Assembly (NCBI RefSeq): GCF_007677725.1
Contig: NZ_VEDF01000006.1
Coordinates: 62,001 to 126,000, forward strand
DNA: 64,000 nt
Direction of reading: 5' to 3'
From: Pseudomonas sp. URMO17WK12:I11
GTDB taxonomy: Bacteria; Pseudomonadota; Gammaproteobacteria; Pseudomonadales; Pseudomonadaceae
The translations under genes and the position numbers were made by a program. Position 1 is the first letter of the stretch. Every line of letters starts with the position of its first letter. The notes below the pieces were generated by a model. It was not told the DNA's origin, searched no databases, and was given only the letters and a program-made list of their open reading frames with translations. This document shows, in pieces, positions 1-8,160 of the stretch.

Positions 1-1233
1 GCGCTGCAGGCCAACGAAGGCCAGGACCGCGTCCACAGCACCTTTGCGATAGCGATGCTGCTGGAAATCGATCCCCGACAGCCGCGTCTGCGCGCTGAAC
101 GCGACGGCCTCGTACTGGCCCGACGACGGCTCGATGAAATCATGCAATTGCCGCAAGAACTCGACGATCGACTTGCCTTCTGCCGTTTCATCGGCCAAGG
201 AGGCGAGCAAGGCCCCCTCCCCCAGGGCCTTTGCGGTGATGCCCGGCGCTGCGTGCAGCGCCGCGCAGCGACGGTTGCCGAACGTGATGGTGCCGGTCTT
301 GTCGAGCAGCAAGGTGTGCACATCACCGGCGGCTTCTACCGCGCGCCCGGAGCGGGCGATTACGTTCAACCGCACCAGCCGGTCCATGCCGGCGATGCCG
401 ATGGCCGAGAGCAATCCACCAATGGTGGTGGGGATCAGCGTCACCAGCAAAGCGGCGAGGAAGATCAACGGCAGGCTGCCGCCGGAGAAATGGGCGAACG
501 GCTGCAGGGTGACCACGACGATCAGAAAAATCAGCGTCAGGCCAATCAGCAGCATGTCCAAGGCAATTTCATTCGGCGTCTTCTGCCGTTTGGCGCCTTC
601 GACCAGCGCAATCATGCGATCCAGGGTCGATTCGCCGGGATTGCTGGTGACGCGAATCAACAGCGCGTCCGACACCACCTGGGTGTTGCCGGTAACCGCC
701 GAGCGGTCGCCACCGGACTCGCGGATCACCGGGGCGGACTCCCCGGTGATGGCCGCCTCGTTGACCGCCGCGATGCCCTCGATGACTTCACCATCGGCAG
801 GGATCATTTCGCCAGCCACCACCCGCACCACATCGTCGCGACGCAGCGCGCTGGCGGCCACGGTCTCGAAACTGCCGTCGCGCTGCCGGCGCTGGGCACT
901 CAGCCCTCGACTCCCGGCCTTCAGGCTGTCGGCCCGGGCCTTGCCGCGGCCTTCGGCCAGGGCTTCGGCAAAGTTGGCGAAGAGCACGGTGAACCACAGC
1001 CACAGGGCGATCTGCAGCGCCACCAAGCGGCTGACGCGCGGATCGGGGACCAGGCACAGCAGCGTGGTCAGCAACGCGGTCAGGGCCACTACCAGCATCA
1101 CCGGCGAGCGCTTGAGCTGACGCGGATCGAGCTTGATCAACGCCTGGATCAAGGCCGGGCGCCACAATGCGCGAAGGCGTGTGCGGTCGCCTGCGTGGGA
1201 CCGGGCTGTTACTTCGGGAATGGGCATGTTCAT
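1..1233 (-). CDS. kdpB: Potassium-transporting P-type ATPase subunit B (partial, C-terminus outside window)
   Basis: Catalytic subunit of the Kdp high-affinity potassium pump in the inner membrane; it hydrolyses ATP to drive K+ through KdpA. The first 411 codons are present and the frame runs off the left edge. The P-type signature DKTGT is visible with the phosphorylated Asp at residue 311, and the actuator-domain TGES motif precedes it. Hydrophobic pairs near residues 40-85 and 220-275 fit the KdpB membrane segments. Two in-frame ATGs (1233 and 1227) open the gene; I chose the first. It follows kdpA by 10 bases, so kdpF-kdpA-kdpB is one minus-strand operon. kdpC and any kdpDE would lie to the left, outside the window. 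Identification is secure; only the 3' end is missing. Confidence 0.96.
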   Translation of the reverse strand, partial: MNMPIPEVTARSHAGDRTRLRALWRPALIQALIKLDPRQLKRSPVMLVVALTALLTTLLCLVPDPRVSRLVALQIALWLWFTVLFANFAEALAEGRGKARADSLKAGSRGLSAQRRQRDGSFETVAASALRRDDVVRVVAGEMIPADGEVIEGIAAVNEAAITGESAPVIRESGGDRSAVTGNTQVVSDALLIRVTSNPGESTLDRMIALVEGAKRQKTPNEIALDMLLIGLTLIFLIVVVTLQPFAHFSGGSLPLIFLAALLVTLIPTTIGGLLSAIGIAGMDRLVRLNVIARSGRAVEAAGDVHTLLLDKTGTITFGNRRCAALHAAPGITAKALGEGALLASLADETAEGKSIVEFLRQLHDFIEPSSGQYEAVAFSAQTRLSGIDFQQHRYRKGAVDAVLAFVGLQR

Positions 1234-1243
1234 CAATGGTTCC

Positions 1244-2935
1244 TCAGAAACCCAGGCTCAGGTGCTCGGCAATCGGCCCCAGGGCCAAGGCCGGCAAGAA
1301 GGTCAAGCCGCCGATCAGCAGGATGCTCACCAGGAGCAGGCCGGTGAACAACGGACCGTGCGTGGGAAAGCTGTTCAGCCCTTGAGGTGCACTGTTCTTG
1401 GCCGCCAGGCTGCCGGCCAGGGCGAGAATCGGCAGGATGTAGCCAAACCGGCCGATCAGCATCGCCAGGCCAATCATCAGGTTGTGATACACCGTGTTGG
1501 CCGAAAAACCGGCCAGCGCCGAGCCGTTGTTGGCGGTGCCGGAGGTGTAGGCGTACAGCAGCTGGCTGAAGCCATGGGCACCCGGGTTGCTTACCGCAGC
1601 GGCCGAGCCTGGCAGGCTGGCCGCGGTGGCGCTGAACGCCAGCACGCCGACCGGCATCACCAGTAGGGTCGCCACCAGCAGCTGGACCTCGCGGGCCTGC
1701 AGTTTCTTGCCCAGGTATTCAGGTGTGCGGCCAATCATCAACCCGGCGAGGAATACCGCGATGAGCACGAACAGGAGCATGCCGTAGAGACCTGCGCCCA
1801 CGCCGCCGAAAATCACTTCACCGACCATCATGTTGATCATCGCCACCATGCCGGTAAGCGGGTTGAGACTGTCATGCATGGCGTTGACCGAGCCGTTGGA
1901 GGCCGCCGTAGTGGTCACCGTCCAGAGCACCGAGCCTGTGGTGCCGAAACGGCTCTCCTTGCCCTCGAGCGGGGCGCTCTGCTCGACCTGGGCACTGCGC
2001 AGCGCCGGGTTTGGCTGCTGCTCCGACCACAGCGCCGTGCCAGCACCAAGCAGGAACAGGCTGAACATGCAGGCCAGGATCGCTCGGCTCTGGCGCAGGT
2101 CCTTGACGTAATGACCGAAGGTGAATACCAGCGCCACCGGGATGAGGATGATGGCGGCGACTTCGAACAAGTTGCTCCAGGCGGTAGGGTTCTCGAACGG
2201 GTGCGCCGAGTTGACGCCGAAAAAGCCGCCGCCATTGGTGCCCAGTTGCTTGATCGCGATCTGGCTGGCGACTGGACCCAACGGCAGGGTCTGCTCGTTG
2301 CCCTGCAAGGTCAGGGCATGGGCGTAATCGGCGAAGGTCTGCGGCACGCCCTGCCACACCAGCAGCAAAGCCAACAGCAGGCACAACGGCAGCAGCCCAT
2401 AGAGGGTGGCGCGGGTCATGTCGACCCAGAAGTTGCCCAGGCTGCTGGTAGAGCGCCGGGCGATACCGCGACACAGCGCGACCAGCACTGCCAGGCCCGT
2501 GGCAGCGCTGACGAAGTTCTGCACCGTCAAACCCAGCATCTGGCTCAGGTAGCTGATCGATGCCTCCCCGCTGTAGGCCTGCCAGTTGGTGTTGGTGACG
2601 AAGCTGACGGCGCTGTTGAATGCCAGTGACCAGTCCAGACCGGGCAGATGCTGCGGATTGAGCGGCAGATGGCCCTGCAGGAGCAGGACACTGAATAGCA
2701 ACACGAAACCGGCCAGGTTGAACGCCAGCAGCGCCAGTGCGTACTGCTGCCAGTTCTGTTGCTCGGTATTGACCCCGGCAAGGCGGTAGCAGCCGCGCTC
2801 GATCGGGCCCAGCAGCGGTGTCAGCCAGGTGCGATTACCCTCCATCACCTGATAGTAAAAACGTCCAAGCCAAGGCGCTGGCAGCAGCACGATCACCAGG
2901 AAGGCCAGCAGCAATGCGTAGTCGTAACTGTGCAT
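1244..2935 (-). CDS. kdpA: Potassium-transporting ATPase subunit A
   Basis: Potassium-channel-like subunit of the KdpFABC complex, which selects and conducts K+ across the inner membrane. The protein is 563 residues, the normal family length, and is almost entirely hydrophobic with about ten membrane segments. Pore-loop motifs typical of KdpA are visible: [11 protein letters not shown] near residue 115, [15 protein letters not shown] near residue 230 and [11 protein letters not shown] in the C-terminal third. ATG start at 2935. It lies between kdpF (9 bases upstream) and kdpB (10 bases downstream), consistent with stoichiometric expression from one mRNA. No regulator is adjacent on the right, so control by KdpDE, if present, must be encoded elsewhere. 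Confidence 0.97.
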   Translation of the reverse strand: MHSYDYALLLAFLVIVLLPAPWLGRFYYQVMEGNRTWLTPLLGPIERGCYRLAGVNTEQQNWQQYALALLAFNLAGFVLLFSVLLLQGHLPLNPQHLPGLDWSLAFNSAVSFVTNTNWQAYSGEASISYLSQMLGLTVQNFVSAATGLAVLVALCRGIARRSTSSLGNFWVDMTRATLYGLLPLCLLLALLLVWQGVPQTFADYAHALTLQGNEQTLPLGPVASQIAIKQLGTNGGGFFGVNSAHPFENPTAWSNLFEVAAIILIPVALVFTFGHYVKDLRQSRAILACMFSLFLLGAGTALWSEQQPNPALRSAQVEQSAPLEGKESRFGTTGSVLWTVTTTAASNGSVNAMHDSLNPLTGMVAMINMMVGEVIFGGVGAGLYGMLLFVLIAVFLAGLMIGRTPEYLGKKLQAREVQLLVATLLVMPVGVLAFSATAASLPGSAAAVSNPGAHGFSQLLYAYTSGTANNGSALAGFSANTVYHNLMIGLAMLIGRFGYILPILALAGSLAAKNSAPQGLNSFPTHGPLFTGLLLVSILLIGGLTFLPALALGPIAEHLSLGF

Positions 2936-2944
2936 GGCCGCTCC

Positions 2945-3034
2945 CTAGCTGCGATCGGCGCGCAGCAGCGCCACCAGCAGGTATACCGCCAACGCCACTG
3001 CCAAAAGCAGTGACAGACCATCGAGCATGTACAT
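2945..3034 (-). CDS. kdpF: Kdp complex small stabilising subunit KdpF
   Basis: A 29-codon gene directly before kdpA. The translation begins MYMLDGLSLLL, continues as one uninterrupted hydrophobic helix and ends with LLRADRS. A single membrane span with a short polar C-terminus, at this position and length, is what KdpF looks like in other bacteria, where it stabilises the KdpABC complex. A second ATG at 3028 would give 27 residues; neither start has an ideal ribosome binding site, though a G-rich stretch lies about 12 bases upstream of the first. Sequence conservation in KdpF is low, so the call rests on position, size and hydrophobicity. Confidence 0.88.
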   Translation of the reverse strand: MYMLDGLSLLLAVALAVYLLVALLRADRS

Positions 3035-3129
3035 GAATGCAAATCCCCCAGGATGCGGCGTCAGCCGCTGTGGGGGAATTGTCGGTGCGAGGGGCGTAAA
3101 GGAACGAGAGCGAAACCGCGAGGGAGGAA

Positions 3130-3159
3130 TAAAGAAAGCGTAAAGTCTACTTTTTACGC
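3130..3159 (-). terminator. Probable intrinsic terminator after the AI-2E-family permease gene
   Basis: GCGTAAA (3138-3144) pairs with TTTACGC (3153-3159) across an 8-base loop. Read on the minus strand, the hairpin starts 7 bases after the stop codon of the permease gene and is followed by TTTCTTTATT. The stem is short and AT-rich, so it may be weak. It separates that gene from kdpF. Confidence 0.55.
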
Positions 3160-3166
3160 GTTCGCT

Positions 3167-4222
3167 TCAAGGCTGTACCTGGGCGGTATTGCGGCTCCAG
3201 TCCAGCAACAGGCTGTAACCCACCGCCAGCAACGTCGGCCCGATGAACAGGCCGATGAAGCCAAAGGCGATCAAACCGCCGAACACACCCAGCAGCACGA
3301 TCACCAACGGCAGATTGCCGCCACGGCTGATCAGGTAGGGCTTGAGCACGTTGTCCACGCCGCTGATGACGAAGGTGCCCCAGATACCCAGGAACACCGC
3401 CATGCCATACTCCCCCTTCCACACCAGCCAGCCAGTGGCAGGGATCCATGCCAACGGCGGTCCCATGGGGATCAGGCTGAGCATGAAGGTCACCAGGCCC
3501 AGCACGATGGCCCCAGGCACACCGGCGATCAGAAAACCGATCAGTGCCAGCAGGCCCTGGGCGGCGGCCGTGCCGATCACGCCGTTGACCACCCGCTGCA
3601 CGGTGCCGGCCACCAGTTCGAGGTAGTAGTCGGCGCGGGCGCCCACCAGGCGGTTCAGCAACCGCAGCACGAAGGCCGACAAGCGTGGGCCGTCGCGATA
3701 GAAAAAGAACACGAAGACCAGGCTCAGGGTGAGCTCGAGTATGCCGCTGCCAATCTGTGCACTGCGCGCCAGCAGCCAGTTGCCGACCTGCCCTAGGTAA
3801 GGCTTGAGCGAGGCCAGCAAGGCCGCGCCCTGTTGGTCAAGCGACTGCCAACCGCTGACCAGGCGCTCGCCCACGAACGGTATCGCCCCGAGCCACGCCG
3901 GGGCATCGGGCAGGCCATCGACCTGCACGTCGCGCACGAACGCCGTTGCATCACGGATATGATCGGCCAGGTTGAAACCCAACCACACCAGCGGCAGCGC
4001 CACGATGAGGATCCAGGCCGTGGTCAACAGGCTGGCAGCCAAGGTTTCGCGCCCGCCCAGGGCGCGCGTCAGCAAGCGCATCAGCGGCCAGCTGGCGAAA
4101 GCCAGGATGGCGCCCCACAGCAGCGCGGAGATGAACGGCGCCATCACCCATAGGCCGGCGCCGAGCAAGGCCAGCAAGAGAATCTGGATCAGCAGGCGAT
4201 CATTGTTGATGGCGGCGCTCAT
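3167..4222 (-). CDS. AI-2E family transporter (PerM/TqsA-like membrane protein)
   Basis: Inner-membrane protein of the AI-2E transporter (PerM/UPF0118) family, whose members export or leak small molecules or act as Na+/H+ antiporters; the substrate here is unknown. At 351 residues it has family length. It shows an N-terminal pair of helices, a soluble middle region (about residues 80-150) and a C-terminal block of helices containing the family-typical GNLPLVIVLLGVFGGL and FIGLFIGPTLLAVGY. Its ATG at 4222 directly abuts the TGA of the upstream DUF4892 gene (4223-4225), so the two are probably translationally coupled. The downstream hairpin at 3130-3159 likely ends the transcript. Confidence 0.85.
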   Translation of the reverse strand: MSAAINNDRLLIQILLLALLGAGLWVMAPFISALLWGAILAFASWPLMRLLTRALGGRETLAASLLTTAWILIVALPLVWLGFNLADHIRDATAFVRDVQVDGLPDAPAWLGAIPFVGERLVSGWQSLDQQGAALLASLKPYLGQVGNWLLARSAQIGSGILELTLSLVFVFFFYRDGPRLSAFVLRLLNRLVGARADYYLELVAGTVQRVVNGVIGTAAAQGLLALIGFLIAGVPGAIVLGLVTFMLSLIPMGPPLAWIPATGWLVWKGEYGMAVFLGIWGTFVISGVDNVLKPYLISRGGNLPLVIVLLGVFGGLIAFGFIGLFIGPTLLAVGYSLLLDWSRNTAQVQP

Positions 4223-5017
4223 TCAGCGGATCAGCTCCAGGTGCAGGCCATCGGTCGCGGCGTTGCCGATCTCGAGACGGCCGGCGCGGACCCCGGCCTT
4301 GACCAGCTGCTCGCGCCAGGCCTCGGCCTCGGCGCCGCTCAGGCTGGCGCGCAAGGTGCTGTCCAGGTTCAGGCTGCGGGACAGTAAGGTTACCCAGCTG
4401 GCTTGCGGCTCGCCCAGGTCCGGGTAGTCGAGCTTGCCGGTATCGCGCATTTCACGCAGCACCGTGGCGGCAGTCGGCAAGATTTCGCCCAGCGGCTGCG
4501 CTGCGACGAACTCTTCGACATGCAGGTACGCGCGGCGGTTGCCACGGGTCACGCTGTACAGCGCGACCAGGGTGTCTGCCTCTTCGGCCGAGCGGCGCAG
4601 CAGGATGAACGCCTGGCGCTCGTCACCGCCATTGAGCCGGGCATTGGCGAACACGTCGTTGGCCCACAGGCTGGCTTCGCCGCAATCACGGCCCTGACAC
4701 CAGAACAGCGGATAGCCGCCTTCGCTTTGCAGGGTCTCGCGTGCACGGGTGAAGGCTTCGCGGGCGCTGCGCTCCACCGGCAATTCGTAGGTCACCGAGC
4801 TGACCTGGCCACGGCTCTCGACCTTGTCGTCAACGCGCAGCCGACCGCTGATCTTGCGCAACGGTCCCATGGGATAGATGCGCTCCTGCTCCACGGCCGG
4901 GCGCTGGTCGACGACCTTGGCGTCGACCGGCACCGGCAAACTGCCGGCCCACAGCAGCGGGCTGGCAAGGATCAGGCAGGCAGCGAATGTGCCACGCATG
5001 GCGGTAGGTGCGCTCAT
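4223..5017 (-). CDS. DUF4892 domain-containing exported protein
   Basis: A 264-residue protein with an N-terminal signal peptide (hydrophobic stretch ending LLWAGSLPVP, likely cleaved after WA near residue 25) and a soluble domain I recognise as DUF4892. That family is common in Pseudomonas; its function is unknown. One Cys pair is visible (FWCQGRDCGE), which could form a periplasmic disulfide. The chosen start is ATG 5017; an ATG at 4999 (MRGTF) would leave a shorter but complete signal peptide. Neither has a Shine-Dalgarno sequence. Instead, ATG 5017 overlaps by ATGA the stop of a 20-codon ORF that does have one, suggesting coupled translation. It abuts the AI-2E-family gene downstream. Confidence 0.72.
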   Translation of the reverse strand: MSAPTAMRGTFAACLILASPLLWAGSLPVPVDAKVVDQRPAVEQERIYPMGPLRKISGRLRVDDKVESRGQVSSVTYELPVERSAREAFTRARETLQSEGGYPLFWCQGRDCGEASLWANDVFANARLNGGDERQAFILLRRSAEEADTLVALYSVTRGNRRAYLHVEEFVAAQPLGEILPTAATVLREMRDTGKLDYPDLGEPQASWVTLLSRSLNLDSTLRASLSGAEAEAWREQLVKAGVRAGRLEIGNAATDGLHLELIR

Positions 5018-5076
5018 GGGCGGCCCATGCGGCGCAACGCGCCGGGTTGAAGCTCCAGGATGTCTGGCAGTTGCAT
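5014..5076 (-). CDS. Putative 20-residue leader ORF overlapping the DUF4892 gene
   Basis: A short ORF beginning MQLPDILELQ and ending RRMGRP. Its ATG (5076) is preceded by AGGGAG at good Shine-Dalgarno spacing, and its TGA (5016-5014) overlaps the DUF4892 start codon as ATGA. The following gene has no ribosome binding site of its own. The peptide is not hydrophobic and matches nothing I know. A 9-bp inverted repeat (5043-5051 with 5090-5098) flanks the ribosome binding site and start codon. It could be a translated leader, or the true N-terminal region misread through a frameshift. Moderate confidence that it is translated, low confidence about role. Confidence 0.4.
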   Translation of the reverse strand: MQLPDILELQPGALRRMGRP

Positions 5077-5126
5077 GGTTGTCTCCCTGTTCAACCCGCC
5101 CAGCCTCGACACTTGTCCGGTGCAAG

Positions 5127-5981
5127 TCAAGCAAAGCCAAAGAAGCGATTGAAACAGTCTGCGACAAGGGTCGCGCCTTGCTCGTCGTTAACGTGCAGGT
5201 GATGCCCACCCGGCAGCACCGTCTGCTCAAAGGGTAGCTGCTCCAGCAGGTCGGTGTGCTGCACCAGCATGCCGTCGGCCGCCACCACCAGGCTTACCGG
5301 ACAACTGACCCGTTGCACGTAGGCCATCGCCTGGCCCTGGCTCAGGCGCAGCGGCGAGGGCAAGGTCAGGCGACTGTCGCTGCGCCAGCTGAAACCGCCG
5401 GGCACCGGCATCAGCCCGCGCTGGGCCAACAGCTCGGCCGCCTCACGGCTGACGGCCACCATGCCCTTCATGCGCGCTTGCACGCCTTGCTCCAGGGTCG
5501 GATAGACCGACTTGCGCTTGCCATCCAGGCGCAACTGCGCCTGCAACGCCACACCCAGGCGCTCGCCGGCATCCTGCTCGGCCGCCGTCGGAGGAATGAC
5601 GCCGTCGATCAGCGCCAGGTGGCTGACCCGCTCGGGCAACGCTGCGGCCAGTTGCACGCAGATGATCGCACCCAGCGAATGGCCCATCAGGGCAAAGCGC
5701 TGCCAACCCAGTTGCTCGGCCACGCGCAGCACATCGTGGGCGTAGTCGGCCAAGGCGTAGCCAGCCCCTGGCGGGCGGTGCTCGGAATAGCCGTGGCCAG
5801 CCAGGTCGAGGGCAACGATACGCAGGCCTTTCAAGCGCGGCGCCAGGCGAGCGAAGCTATTGGCGTTGTCCAGCCAACCGTGCAAGGCGATCACCGGCAA
5901 GCCCTGCTCGGGGCCAAACAGGTGTGCGGCCAGCTCGATATGCCCAAGGCTCAGGCGCACCTCCTCGACCTGGGCGCTCAT
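5127..5981 (-). CDS. Alpha/beta fold hydrolase
   Basis: A 284-residue cytoplasmic alpha/beta hydrolase. The nucleophile elbow GHSLG is in LMGHSLGAIICVQLA, the oxyanion motif HGWLDNANSF is near the N-terminus, an acid residue is expected around VVAADGML, and the catalytic His is probably in LPGGHHLHV near the C-terminus. The substrate cannot be told from the sequence; relatives include esterases and epoxide-hydrolase-like enzymes. Its ATG overlaps the stop of the upstream hydrolase (5978-6766) by four bases (ATGA), so the two are coupled although they are different subfamilies. Confidence 0.85.
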   Translation of the reverse strand: MSAQVEEVRLSLGHIELAAHLFGPEQGLPVIALHGWLDNANSFARLAPRLKGLRIVALDLAGHGYSEHRPPGAGYALADYAHDVLRVAEQLGWQRFALMGHSLGAIICVQLAAALPERVSHLALIDGVIPPTAAEQDAGERLGVALQAQLRLDGKRKSVYPTLEQGVQARMKGMVAVSREAAELLAQRGLMPVPGGFSWRSDSRLTLPSPLRLSQGQAMAYVQRVSCPVSLVVAADGMLVQHTDLLEQLPFEQTVLPGGHHLHVNDEQGATLVADCFNRFFGFA

Positions 5982-6766
5982 GCCTGGCTCCAGCGGTCGA
6001 ACAGGCCTTTGAGCAGGCTGGCTGTATCGGCTGGCCGTTCCAGTGGGAACATGTGCCCACCCGCAACGCTGTGGTACTCGCCGCGCGGCATGCCGCGCAC
6101 TGCCAAGGCGTGGTGGCGCCTAACGACCTTGCTGCGATCACCGCCCACCATGGCCAGCGGCACCTGCAACTGCCGCGCAGGTGCCGGGCTGGCATGCGGG
6201 ATGCTGCGGTAGATACTGATTTCCGTGGCCGGATCGAAACGCAGCCGCAAGCCGTGCTCGGCCGCTTGCAGGCCGTGCTCGAGGTAGGCTTCCAGGCAGT
6301 CCGGGTCAAAATGGCGAAACAACGACTTACCGGCGAAGTAGGCCCGCGCGCTGTCACGGTCGCTGAATGTTTCGCGCCGACCCAGGGTACGGCCAGCCGG
6401 GGTGATACGGTCGATGAAGCCCAAGCGCTTGGCGGTGCGCAGCAGCCACTGGTCGGCGCGGGTCAGCACCGGTGAATCGAGCATCACCACCCCGCGGTAC
6501 AGCTCCGGGCGGCGCAAGGCCGCATGCAGGTGCAGCAGGCCGCCCAGCGAGTGGCCCACGCCCCAGACCGGCGCGCGCTGTTGCACCAAGTGGTGCAGCA
6601 GCTCATCCACCAGGTTGTGCCAGTTGTCATCTACCGGAAAGCGCGGGTCATGACCATGCTGAGTCAGGTGCGTGACTTGATAATCCGGCGCCAGGGCGGC
6701 GAACAGCTTGCCATAGGTGGCAGACGGAAAACCGTTGGCGTGGGCGAAGAATATCTGCTGCGACAT
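5978..6766 (-). CDS. Alpha/beta fold hydrolase (esterase-like)
   Basis: A 262-residue alpha/beta hydrolase beginning MSQQIFFAHANGFPSATY. The HANGFP block is the oxyanion-hole region and GHSLGG in WGVGHSLGGLLHLHAA is the nucleophile elbow; AGGHMFPLERP near the end holds the likely catalytic His. I chose ATG 6766 because the conserved region begins there; upstream in-frame ATG 6841 and TTG 6847 would add an unrelated polar extension. The gene follows the unknown 6859-7242 gene in the same direction and overlaps the next hydrolase by ATGA. Substrate unknown. Confidence 0.82.
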   Translation of the reverse strand: MSQQIFFAHANGFPSATYGKLFAALAPDYQVTHLTQHGHDPRFPVDDNWHNLVDELLHHLVQQRAPVWGVGHSLGGLLHLHAALRRPELYRGVVMLDSPVLTRADQWLLRTAKRLGFIDRITPAGRTLGRRETFSDRDSARAYFAGKSLFRHFDPDCLEAYLEHGLQAAEHGLRLRFDPATEISIYRSIPHASPAPARQLQVPLAMVGGDRSKVVRRHHALAVRGMPRGEYHSVAGGHMFPLERPADTASLLKGLFDRWSQA

Positions 6767-6858
6767 GGCGCCATGTCCGGAGGGGGATGATGGCTTATTG
6801 TCGGCATCGCGCCTCGCTCGGGCAACGTCCGTATAGGTCATCGCCAAGGGCGTTCAGG

Positions 6859-7242
6859 TCATGCCGACTGATCGAAGCTGCCGCGAGAGCGGCGCAGGCA
6901 CGCCTGCAGTAGCGCCACCTGGGCCTCCAGCGTCTGGCGCGCCAGGTCCTGGTCCTTGGCGGACAACTGCACCCGGCGCAGCGCCAGGCAGCTGGTCTGA
7001 ATCAGATGCGAGACGCGCAAGCAGGCATCCTGCAGTTTGCGCAGCTGTTCCTGGGCGTGCTGATCATGGGCATGCGGGCTGCCTGTCTTGTGCAGGTGCC
7101 CCATCAATTGATACAGCTTGGCGTCTGCGGCATCGCGCAGCAGGCTGTAGTGCACGAAATCCAAGGCGATGTCATTTTTCACCTTGTCCACGGTGGGGCC
7201 CAGATCCAGCGAGGCTACCAACTCCAAACGTGGTACTGGCAT
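6859..7242 (-). CDS. Conserved hypothetical protein (helical, 127 aa)
   Basis: A 127-residue protein without signal peptide or membrane span. It is rich in Leu, Gln and Ala in heptad-like patterns from about residue 60 onward (AQEQLRKLQDACLRVSHLIQ and DLARQTLEAQVALLQACLRR), suggesting a helical, perhaps coiled-coil protein. Three Cys residues are present. ATG start at 7242; codon use matches the neighbours and the frame is intact, so it looks like a real gene. It is first of a same-strand run with the two hydrolases, 92 bases from the nearer one. I do not recognise a family. Confidence 0.68.
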   Translation of the reverse strand: MPVPRLELVASLDLGPTVDKVKNDIALDFVHYSLLRDAADAKLYQLMGHLHKTGSPHAHDQHAQEQLRKLQDACLRVSHLIQTSCLALRRVQLSAKDQDLARQTLEAQVALLQACLRRSRGSFDQSA

Positions 7243-7300
7243 AGCGTGCTCCCTGGCTGGCCCGAAAATCGATTCCTGGGTGCAACGCTACCAATGGATC

Positions 7301-7338
7301 CAAAATGTGGGCAACTGGCAAATTTGTCAGTTGCCCAC
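7301..7338 (-). terminator. Terminator hairpin after sixA (32-bp near-perfect palindrome)
   Basis: GTGGGCAACTG (7307-7317) pairs with CAGTTGCCCAC (7328-7338), and the centre CAAATTTG is self-complementary. The whole 32 bp is palindromic except one G-T pair. Read on the minus strand it lies 4 bases after the sixA stop and is followed by ATTTTGG, a short T run. Intrinsic terminator is the simplest reading. Confidence 0.62.
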
Positions 7339-7342
7339 GCCC

Positions 7343-7801
7343 TCACGGTGTGTGAAGCAGGTTGCGTAGCGTCATCAGCCCCGCGAGAGGCCAATCGCCT
7401 TCAAGCTCGGCAAGGCTGGCTGTACTCAACGGCGCCGGCTGGCGAGCATGGCCGTGCTCGAGTAGACCGACCAGATTGCCCACCAGCGGCTGATGGCTGA
7501 CCAGCAGCACATGCTCCAGGCCCAGCCGCTCGATCTCAGCGATCACCGTCTGCGCGTCGCTTTCCGGCGTCAACCAAGGCACCGTCTGCACCGGCTGGGC
7601 AAAGCCCAGGGTGTCATGCACCAGTGCCGCGGTCTGCTGCGCGCGCACATAGGGGCTGGCAATGATCGCCTGCAAGGGCTGGCCCAGCAGGTGCGCTGCG
7701 CTGTGCAGGACCTGTTCGCGGCCATGCGCGGTCAGGCGTCGTTCGGCATCGGTGTTGGCGCGCGGCTCCGCCTCGCCGTGGCGCAGTACCCACAGCCTCA
7801 C
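7343..7801 (-). CDS. sixA: Phosphohistidine phosphatase SixA
   Basis: A 152-residue histidine phosphatase of the phosphoglycerate-mutase-like superfamily. The RHG motif sits at residues 7-9 (VLRHGEAEPR), a second active-site Arg is in SPYVRAQQTA, and the second catalytic His is in LVSHQPLVGNL. SixA dephosphorylates phosphohistidine, in E. coli on the nitrogen phosphotransferase protein NPr. The start is a GTG at 7801 that overlaps the TGA of the DUF4389 gene (GTGA), so the two are coupled. It is the last gene of the gpsA-DUF4389-sixA unit and is followed by a hairpin terminator. Confidence 0.92.
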   Translation of the reverse strand: MRLWVLRHGEAEPRANTDAERRLTAHGREQVLHSAAHLLGQPLQAIIASPYVRAQQTAALVHDTLGFAQPVQTVPWLTPESDAQTVIAEIERLGLEHVLLVSHQPLVGNLVGLLEHGHARQPAPLSTASLAELEGDWPLAGLMTLRNLLHTP

Positions 7802-8145
7802 AGCTTCGGTTCCTCGTCACGCACCGGGTGCGGCGCCGGGGGTACGCTGTGCGGCGCCTCGCCTTGGGCCGCGCGCGGGGCCGGCCAGTCGGCGAACGGC
7901 CAAGGTTTCTGGTCGGTGTGAAAGATCCCGAAGCGGCCGATCTGTGCCAGGTACTGGCTCAGGCTGTCACCGAAGTTCATCAGGCTGGCGCTCGGCGCAC
8001 CGTAGATCAGGCGGTAGATCAACTGCACCAGGACCAGCGCACCCAGGAGCAGCTCGGCCAGTTGCCAGACCACCAGGAACACCAGCATCCACAGCACTCG
8101 CAGGATGATCGACTCGCGCTCGGCGCGTTCAGGGGTATCGTTCAC
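7798..8145 (-). CDS. DUF4389 domain-containing membrane protein
   Basis: A 115-residue protein with two close hydrophobic segments (about residues 15-48, ILRVLWMLVFLVVWQLAELL and onward) and a Pro-rich cytoplasmic tail, typical of DUF4389 proteins of gammaproteobacteria. Function unknown. The start is GTG 8145, with AAGGAG six bases upstream placed between it and the gpsA stop. The gene overlaps sixA by four bases. The association gpsA-DUF4389-sixA is, as I recall, common in Pseudomonas. Confidence 0.82.
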   Translation of the reverse strand: MNDTPERAERESIILRVLWMLVFLVVWQLAELLLGALVLVQLIYRLIYGAPSASLMNFGDSLSQYLAQIGRFGIFHTDQKPWPFADWPAPRAAQGEAPHSVPPAPHPVRDEEPKL

Positions 8146-8160
8146 GTGCTGCTCCTTGGC

